A DNA stretch of 64,000 bases. It comes from Methanoregula boonei 6A8. GTDB taxonomy: Archaea > Halobacteriota > Methanomicrobia > Methanomicrobiales > Methanospirillaceae. The notes under the pieces were generated by a model. It ran no database searches and was not told the DNA's origin. It saw nothing but the letters and a program-made list of their open reading frames with translations. The translations under genes and the position numbers were made by a program. Shown one piece after another: positions 60,994 to 64,000 of the stretch. The stretch covers positions 496,001-560,000 of the forward strand of contig NC_009712.1 of NCBI RefSeq assembly GCF_000017625.1, given 5' to 3'. Numbering within the stretch: the first letter of the stretch is position 1; each line of letters opens with the position of its first letter.

Positions 60994-63150
60994 TTACTGC
61001 TCACCTCCGAGCAGGAATGCATCGATCTGTGCAACGATCTGCGGGGTGGTAAAGTGCTGCATCCAGATGGCCCCACCGGGGCAGAACCCTCCACAGGTAC
61101 CGCAACCCTTGCATTTGGCCTCGGTGACCTGCATGACGGTTCTCCCGTCCTTCTCGACAAGAGAAAGGGCACTGTACGGGCAGAGATTCACGCACATGCC
61201 GCAGCCTGCGCACTTCTCTTCGATACACATGGCAAAGTACGGCTCGAGTTCGACTTCTCCCATGTGGATCGGGATACTTGCAGCCGACGCCGCACCTTCT
61301 GCCTGTGCTACCGTGTCAGGGATATCCTTGGGGCCCTGGCAGACACCGGCGAGGAAGACACCGGCGGTGGTGGTTCCGCAGGGGTTGAGTTTCGGGTGGG
61401 CTTCAAGCAGCCATCCGTCCATGGAACAGGAGACACCGAAGAGTTTCCTGGTCCGGTTGGTGTCTTCTTTGGGCTGGATTGCTGCTGCGAGCACGACGAG
61501 ATCGACTTCCATGTCGACCGGGCGGTCGAGCAGGGTGTCGTCCGCGTAGACGTGCAGGTTCTTGGTTTTGGGATCCTCAAGGATGTTTGCCACACGGCCG
61601 CGGATGAACTTCGCGCCTTCGTCCTGGATGCGGTAGTAGAACTCTTCGTACATCTTACCGAATGACCGGATATCCATGTAGAAGATGTAGGGAATCGCGC
61701 CGGGGATCTTTTCAGTGATCTGGTGGGCGTGCTTCAGTGAGTACATGCAGCAGAACCGGGAACAGTACGGCTTGCCGATACCCGTGTTGTCACGCGACCC
61801 TGCACAGAGTACAAAGGCGATCCGTTTAGGGGTCTCGCCATCGCTCGGGCGGACAAGGTGGCCGCCGGTCGGGCCGGATGCGCAGATAAGGCGCTCGAAC
61901 TCAAGGCTGGTGATAACGTTCTCGTACCGCTTGTATCCCCATTCTTCTTTCTTCTCGATGGGGAAGATATCGTACCCGGTAGCGAGGATGACCGTTCCGA
62001 CCTTGACCTTGATAAACTCGTCTTTCATCTCGAGGTCAATGGCACGCTTCTCGGGACCGCACGCGGTCACGCAGAGGCCGCATTTGACACACGTATTGAA
62101 GTCGATCGTGTAGATCAGAGGGACGACCTGCGGGTGGTTGATGTAGATCGCTTTTCTCGGCTTCATGCCGATTTCAAACTCGTTGGGCTTGACTACCGGG
62201 CAGACTGTATCACAGTCACCGCAGCCGTTGCAGCCGCCGCCCACAATACCCCTGGCTTCCGCTTCCTTGGGGGTCATCACGCCACGGGCCTTCTTTCTGA
62301 TGGTGACATCGAAGTTGCCGATGTACCCTTCGACTTCGTGGACTTCAGACCAGGTCATGAGCTCGATCTTGTCGCTCCTGCCGACATCCACCATTTTCGG
62401 GGTTAAGATACACTGCGAGCAGTCGAGTGTCGGGAAGGTCTTATCGAGCTGGGACATGCGCCCGCCGATACTCATATCGGATTCGATGAGGTAGGTCTTG
62501 ATCCCTGCTGCCGCAAGGTCAAGGGCTGCCTGCATACCGCCGACACCGGCGCCGACGACCATCGCGGTCTTCTCGACCGGCACGGACTTCGGGTAGAGAT
62601 CCTGGAGGAGTGCAGCCTTTGCAACAGCAATACGGACTGCGTCCTTTGCCTTTTCGGTGGAACCCTCACGGTCGTGCATGTGCACCCATGAGTTCTGGTC
62701 ACGGATGTTGGCCATCTCGAACCGGAAGGGGTTTAAGCCTGCATCCTTGGTTGCCGTCCGGAAGGTCGGCTCGTGGAGACGCGGGGTGCATGCAGCGACA
62801 ACGACGCCGGTCAGCTTGTGTTCATGGACTGCCTTACTGATGACGGTCTGCCCGGGCATTGAGCACATGTACTTATAATTGTCAACATAGGCCACATTGG
62901 GGATGGTCTTGGCATATTCCTCGACTGCCGGAATATCCATTGACCCGGCAATGTTGGTACCGCAGTGGCAGATGAAAACACCGATCCGGGCCTCCTGCTT
63001 TGTGGTTGAGCCTGCTGCCGCTGGTGCACTGGCAGCTGCTGCCGGTGCGGGAGCCTGCTTCTTGACTTCCTGTTTCACGGGAGCCTCCTTTTTGGTATCC
63101 TGCTTCTTGGTTTCGGTCTTTTTAGCAGTAGTTTTCTTCTTTTCAACCAT
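60994..63150 (-). CDS. hdrA: Heterodisulfide reductase subunit A
   Basis: About 718 residues. The N-terminal 60 residues are Lys/Ala/Pro-rich. Then comes IGVFICHCGTNIAGSMD, the FAD-binding GAGVGGMQAALDLAAAGIKTYLIE, two internal ferredoxin motifs (CNGCGDCDTVCP, CVKCGLCVTACG) and a C-terminal pair (CAGCGMCVNLCP, CKGCGTCGGFCPGG). HdrA performs flavin-based electron bifurcation to ferredoxin and CoM-S-S-CoB. All cluster ligands are Cys; no in-frame UGA/selenocysteine. ATG 63150 is preferred (RBS GGTGGG); ATG 63153 and GTG 63159 are alternatives. Confidence 0.96.
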   Translation of the reverse strand: MVEKKKTTAKKTETKKQDTKKEAPVKQEVKKQAPAPAAAASAPAAAGSTTKQEARIGVFICHCGTNIAGSMDIPAVEEYAKTIPNVAYVDNYKYMCSMPGQTVISKAVHEHKLTGVVVAACTPRLHEPTFRTATKDAGLNPFRFEMANIRDQNSWVHMHDREGSTEKAKDAVRIAVAKAALLQDLYPKSVPVEKTAMVVGAGVGGMQAALDLAAAGIKTYLIESDMSIGGRMSQLDKTFPTLDCSQCILTPKMVDVGRSDKIELMTWSEVHEVEGYIGNFDVTIRKKARGVMTPKEAEARGIVGGGCNGCGDCDTVCPVVKPNEFEIGMKPRKAIYINHPQVVPLIYTIDFNTCVKCGLCVTACGPEKRAIDLEMKDEFIKVKVGTVILATGYDIFPIEKKEEWGYKRYENVITSLEFERLICASGPTGGHLVRPSDGETPKRIAFVLCAGSRDNTGIGKPYCSRFCCMYSLKHAHQITEKIPGAIPYIFYMDIRSFGKMYEEFYYRIQDEGAKFIRGRVANILEDPKTKNLHVYADDTLLDRPVDMEVDLVVLAAAIQPKEDTNRTRKLFGVSCSMDGWLLEAHPKLNPCGTTTAGVFLAGVCQGPKDIPDTVAQAEGAASAASIPIHMGEVELEPYFAMCIEEKCAGCGMCVNLCPYSALSLVEKDGRTVMQVTEAKCKGCGTCGGFCPGGAIWMQHFTTPQIVAQIDAFLLGGEQ

Positions 63151-63161
63151 CATTCCCACCT

Positions 63162-64000
63162 CTAGAGCACCTTCTGCAGGAATGGTTCACAGCTGATCGC
63201 GTGCAGGTCAAGCCCGAGTTCCTGCGGGCTCATTCCCTGTGCAAGGCCGAGCAGTTCGGCGAAGTGCAGCACGGGCAGGCCGTAACTGACACCGAACTTC
63301 TCCTGGATCTCGATCTGGCCGCGGTCGAACTGGAGCTGGCAGAACGGACAGATATCCGTAAGAGCGTCCACCTTTACCTCTTTGAGGTTGATCAGCTTTT
63401 CGTTGGTGATATCCAGCGAGTGGACAATGTCGTATCCGCGGACACCGCCGCCGGCACCGCAGCACTGCATCTTGTTGCGGTACTCGACCGGGGTTGCGCC
63501 AAGGGCTGCAACCAGTTCTTCCATCCAGACCGGGTGCTCGGTGTTTAACATGACCTCTTTCTCGAACTCACGGTCCTTGTGAGGCTTGGTGAGGTGGCAG
63601 CCGTAGTGGACGGCGATACGGGCACCGGTCAGGGGGTTGACAACCGTATCCTTGATCTTTGCGACACCGGCATACTTGTCGTTGTAGAGAAGTTCGGCGA
63701 GATGATAGACGTTGATGGTGCCCTTGAACTCCATGTCTACTTCCTTGAGCACTTCGTTGACGCCGTCGCGGAGATCCTGATTGTGCTTGAGCTTGTGGTT
63801 GACTTCCCAGATTGATTTGTAGCAGCCGTTGCAGACCAGTGCGATATCGGTCTTCATCTGCTCGGCGAGCACGAGGTTGCGTGCTGCCATCGCATAGAAG
63901 ACATTCAGGTCAATGGAACCGAAGGCACCGGGGGCAGGGCAGCAGCTTGCACCCTTGAGGGGGACAAGGTCGATGCCCAGTTTCTTGCAACCCTTGATGG
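63162..64000 (-). CDS. hdrB: Heterodisulfide reductase subunit B, N-terminus outside window
   Basis: At least 279 residues, running off the right edge. The two CCG (cysteine-rich) domains are visible: KGASCCPAPGAFGSID and CNGCYKSIW for the first, then HYGCHLTKPHKDRE, QCCGAGGGVRGYD and DICPFCQLQFDRGQ for the second. HdrB holds two non-cubane [4Fe-4S] clusters that cleave the heterodisulfide. Shorter in-frame ATG starts inside the window are not the true start. HdrC would lie beyond 64000. Confidence 0.95.
   Translation of the reverse strand, partial: IKGCKKLGIDLVPLKGASCCPAPGAFGSIDLNVFYAMAARNLVLAEQMKTDIALVCNGCYKSIWEVNHKLKHNQDLRDGVNEVLKEVDMEFKGTINVYHLAELLYNDKYAGVAKIKDTVVNPLTGARIAVHYGCHLTKPHKDREFEKEVMLNTEHPVWMEELVAALGATPVEYRNKMQCCGAGGGVRGYDIVHSLDITNEKLINLKEVKVDALTDICPFCQLQFDRGQIEIQEKFGVSYGLPVLHFAELLGLAQGMSPQELGLDLHAISCEPFLQKVL

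Overview
The window is archaeal and comes from a hydrogenotrophic methanogen, most likely of the Methanomicrobiales (Methanoregula-like; species not determinable by eye). The basis is the co-occurrence of mcrBDCGA, mtrEDCBAF(G)H, mer, mtd, hdrB-hdrA-mvhD, an S-layer protein with a DUF3821-type N-terminus and PGF-CTERM tail, C/D-box RNP proteins (Nop5 and fibrillarin), Tfx, NrpR and an archaeal ribosomal protein operon. Most of the DNA is GC-rich. Two stretches are clearly AT-rich: about 41.5-42.2 kb and about 49.05-51.1 kb.

Layout. 0-7 kb: 3' part of hemD, a TctA-like membrane protein, nop5-flpA, two membrane proteins, tRNA-Gln and thyA. 7.5-15.2 kb: S-layer protein, AMP phosphorylase, a surface repeat protein, tRNA-Arg, dcd-like and nrpR-like genes. 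15.2-21.4 kb: a divergent FtsZ/CetZ-like protein, mer, galT, and the divergent mtd/tfx pair. 21.45-36.8 kb: a long structured untranslated region, then an uninterrupted operon from uL3 to uL15, secY, adkA, an EMC3/YidC-like gene and cmk. 37-42.2 kb: small accessory genes (GNAT, DUF2156, MarC, tandem rubredoxin, TPR, DUF2769 and hypotheticals). 42.3-48 kb, minus strand: the mtr operon, in which the mtrG slot holds a second MtrA domain fused to MtrG. 48.3-55 kb: accessory region with an unknown 167-residue protein, an AT-rich SAMHD1-type HD hydrolase plus small partner, a G/C-tract palindromic element, VOC and ABM-type genes, and a radical SAM/SPASM enzyme convergent with a 32-codon Lys/Ala-rich peptide gene. 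55.2-60.2 kb, minus strand: mcrBDCGA. 60.5-64 kb, minus strand: hdrB (cut by the window end), hdrA and mvhD.

Together mtd, mer, mtr, mcr and hdr-mvhD cover the reduction of methenyl-H4MPT to methane and the flavin-based recycling of CoM-S-S-CoB. The most unusual items are the MtrA-MtrG fusion with its conversion-like 249-bp identity tract, the radical SAM/peptide pair, the HD hydrolase cassette, and the heavily structured region upstream of the ribosomal operon. All calls come from reading the sequence; no database search was run.
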